From NCBI GenBank assembly GCA_046597185.1, contig JBKJLF010000640.1, positions 1 to 13,340 on the forward strand: a DNA stretch of 13,340 nucleotides. The letters run 5' to 3'. The notes under the pieces are model-generated. The model made no database searches. It was not told the origin of the DNA and saw nothing but the letters and a program-made list of their open reading frames with translations. The DNA comes from CAMBDR01 sp046597185 (GTDB lineage: Bacteria; Pseudomonadota; Gammaproteobacteria; Burkholderiales; Burkholderiaceae_D). This document shows positions 12,405-13,340 of this stretch, in pieces; the first letter of the stretch is position 1, and every line of letters starts with the position of its first letter. A program made the translations under genes and the position numbers.

Positions 12405-13340
12405 TTAGAGCCAACCTTTTGCAATCAGTTCTTTAGACACGCCACGGGCCAATAACAAATGCCCATAAGGGGTAGGGTGTACGGTATCGGCAAACAAGTA
12501 ATGACCAAGATCCGTCCCTGCATTTAACGTCGCCGGGGTGCAATCCAAAACGGACATCAAGGGGTTTTTCGCCGGACTCGAATCACAAGCCGGTGCTGTC
12601 GCCAGACTGATACCATAAATAGATGGATTCCGAACCTGATCGACACTAACGGTATAGGCATCAACGAATAAAATCTTGGGGTCCGTACCCAGCCCGGTGC
12701 GCAACTGGGTGTTATAAGCATTCACCATTAAACCAATCAAACCGGCAACTTGAACCCCCGCGCCCGTGCCAAATGGTGTCCCGGCCAGATCCGGCAAGTT
12801 CACCACGGTGACATAGTTTGCCCCTTTGGCAACGATCTGGTTCTTCACCAAATTCGCCATTTCTGCACCCGCCTGACCCAATGCTGCCACCGCCAACGGT
12901 GCGTTAGCCGCAAAATAGGCCGTACCTGCCGCCGTACCGGCTTTAGCGCCCTCATCCATGGCCGCAGCCTGGGCTGCCGCCACCAAAGGGCCAAACACAG
13001 CAGGCGAAGCGACCGCTGCATTGCCAGGCTGGATCGCCGCTGCACCCACTGCGGCTGCCACCACCGATTGATCGGTGTGGCCAACACGCGCATTTTCAGT
13101 CGCCAAAGCCGTACCAATGGCGGTTGCAGCTGTGGCGGGATTAGTGGCACCAGCGGCTAAAGAGCCAATCAACCTGGTAGCAAAGGTTTGCGCCCCCACA
13201 CGTGCCCCTTCAACTTGCCCGGCAGCAGTAGCACCGGCATTCAACGCACCCAACTGGGCGAAAATATCATTGGCACCAGCGAGCACAAAGACGGCAGCAT
13301 CGCCCTTGAACGCACCGCCGTTGCCCGATAAATGGTTTTG
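12405..13340 (-). CDS. SGNH/GDSL-family hydrolase, 5' end outside the window
   Basis: C-terminal 311 residues of an SGNH-type esterase or lipase; the frame is still open at the window edge, so the GDS block with the catalytic serine is not visible. Block III is seen as VFVLAGANDIF (residues 17-27 of the visible part), with the oxyanion-hole Asn. The catalytic Asp-His block is FADTVHPTPYGH near the C-terminus. YVTVVNLPDLAGTPFG is also typical of secreted bacterial members. Between block III and that segment lies an Ala/Gly-rich stretch of well over 100 residues, larger than I expect. There is no autotransporter barrel after the catalytic domain; the protein ends soon after the His block. Substrate is probably an ester or lipid, undecided. 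It is co-directional with and 17 nt upstream of an OmpW-family gene. Confidence 0.85.
   Translation of the reverse strand, partial: QNHLSGNGGAFKGDAAVFVLAGANDIFAQLGALNAGATAAGQVEGARVGAQTFATRLIGSLAAGATNPATAATAIGTALATENARVGHTDQSVVAAAVGAAAIQPGNAAVASPAVFGPLVAAAQAAAMDEGAKAGTAAGTAYFAANAPLAVAALGQAGAEMANLVKNQIVAKGANYVTVVNLPDLAGTPFGTGAGVQVAGLIGLMVNAYNTQLRTGLGTDPKILFVDAYTVSVDQVRNPSIYGISLATAPACDSSPAKNPLMSVLDCTPATLNAGTDLGHYLFADTVHPTPYGHLLLARGVSKELIAKGWL

Noticed and set aside
12750..13160. 136-residue open frame on the + strand
   Set aside because: Antisense shadow of the Ala-rich part of the SGNH hydrolase.

Overview
The window looks like chromosomal DNA of a betaproteobacterium, probably Burkholderiales and perhaps Oxalobacteraceae. 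I infer this from the protein style (TcdA, HDOD, OmpW and SGNH-hydrolase sequences), near-balanced base composition, TACAAT-type -10 elements and dense gene packing. No tRNA, rRNA, CRISPR array, insertion sequence or phage gene is visible. Thirteen coding regions are supported, one of them cut by the right edge.

Layout. Positions 1-309 hold no convincing gene. On the + strand there follow a secreted calcineurin-like metallophosphoesterase (310-1236), a two-gene unit resembling plasmid conjugation genes traL and traM (1339-2067 and 2072-2641), an HDOD-domain protein (2842-3699), a candidate small RNA with an intrinsic terminator (about 3806-3869), and a membrane-bound sensor diguanylate cyclase with intact GGDEF and I-site motifs (3954-5537). 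A periplasmic FKBP-type prolyl isomerase lies on the - strand (5669-6121). It diverges from thpR, an RNA 2',3'-cyclic phosphodiesterase (6220-6753). The tRNA-modification enzyme gene tcdA (-, 6791-7732) diverges from a fusion of an N-terminal hemerythrin HHE domain with pyridoxamine-5'-phosphate oxidase (7897-9081). msrA (-, 9138-9665) diverges from an operon of a flavin-reductase-like protein and glutaryl-CoA dehydrogenase (9808-10320 and 10385-11578). A bidirectional terminator separates this from a - strand pair: an SGNH/GDSL hydrolase (cut at 13340) followed by an OmpW-family porin.

Most genes are housekeeping or signalling functions in short units: c-di-GMP signalling (HDOD plus diguanylate cyclase), RNA and tRNA modification (ThpR, TcdA), vitamin B6 and oxidative repair (HHE-PdxH, MsrA), lysine/tryptophan degradation (GcdH), and envelope or secreted proteins (phosphoesterase, FKBP, OmpW, SGNH hydrolase).

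The least ordinary items are: the hemerythrin-PdxH fusion, an O2-binding fold joined to an O2-using flavoenzyme; the traL/traM-like pair with no other transfer genes nearby; a candidate small RNA showing an anti-Shine-Dalgarno loop; short tandem repeats that begin at or span the stop codons of five genes; and two in-frame minisatellites inside tcdA.
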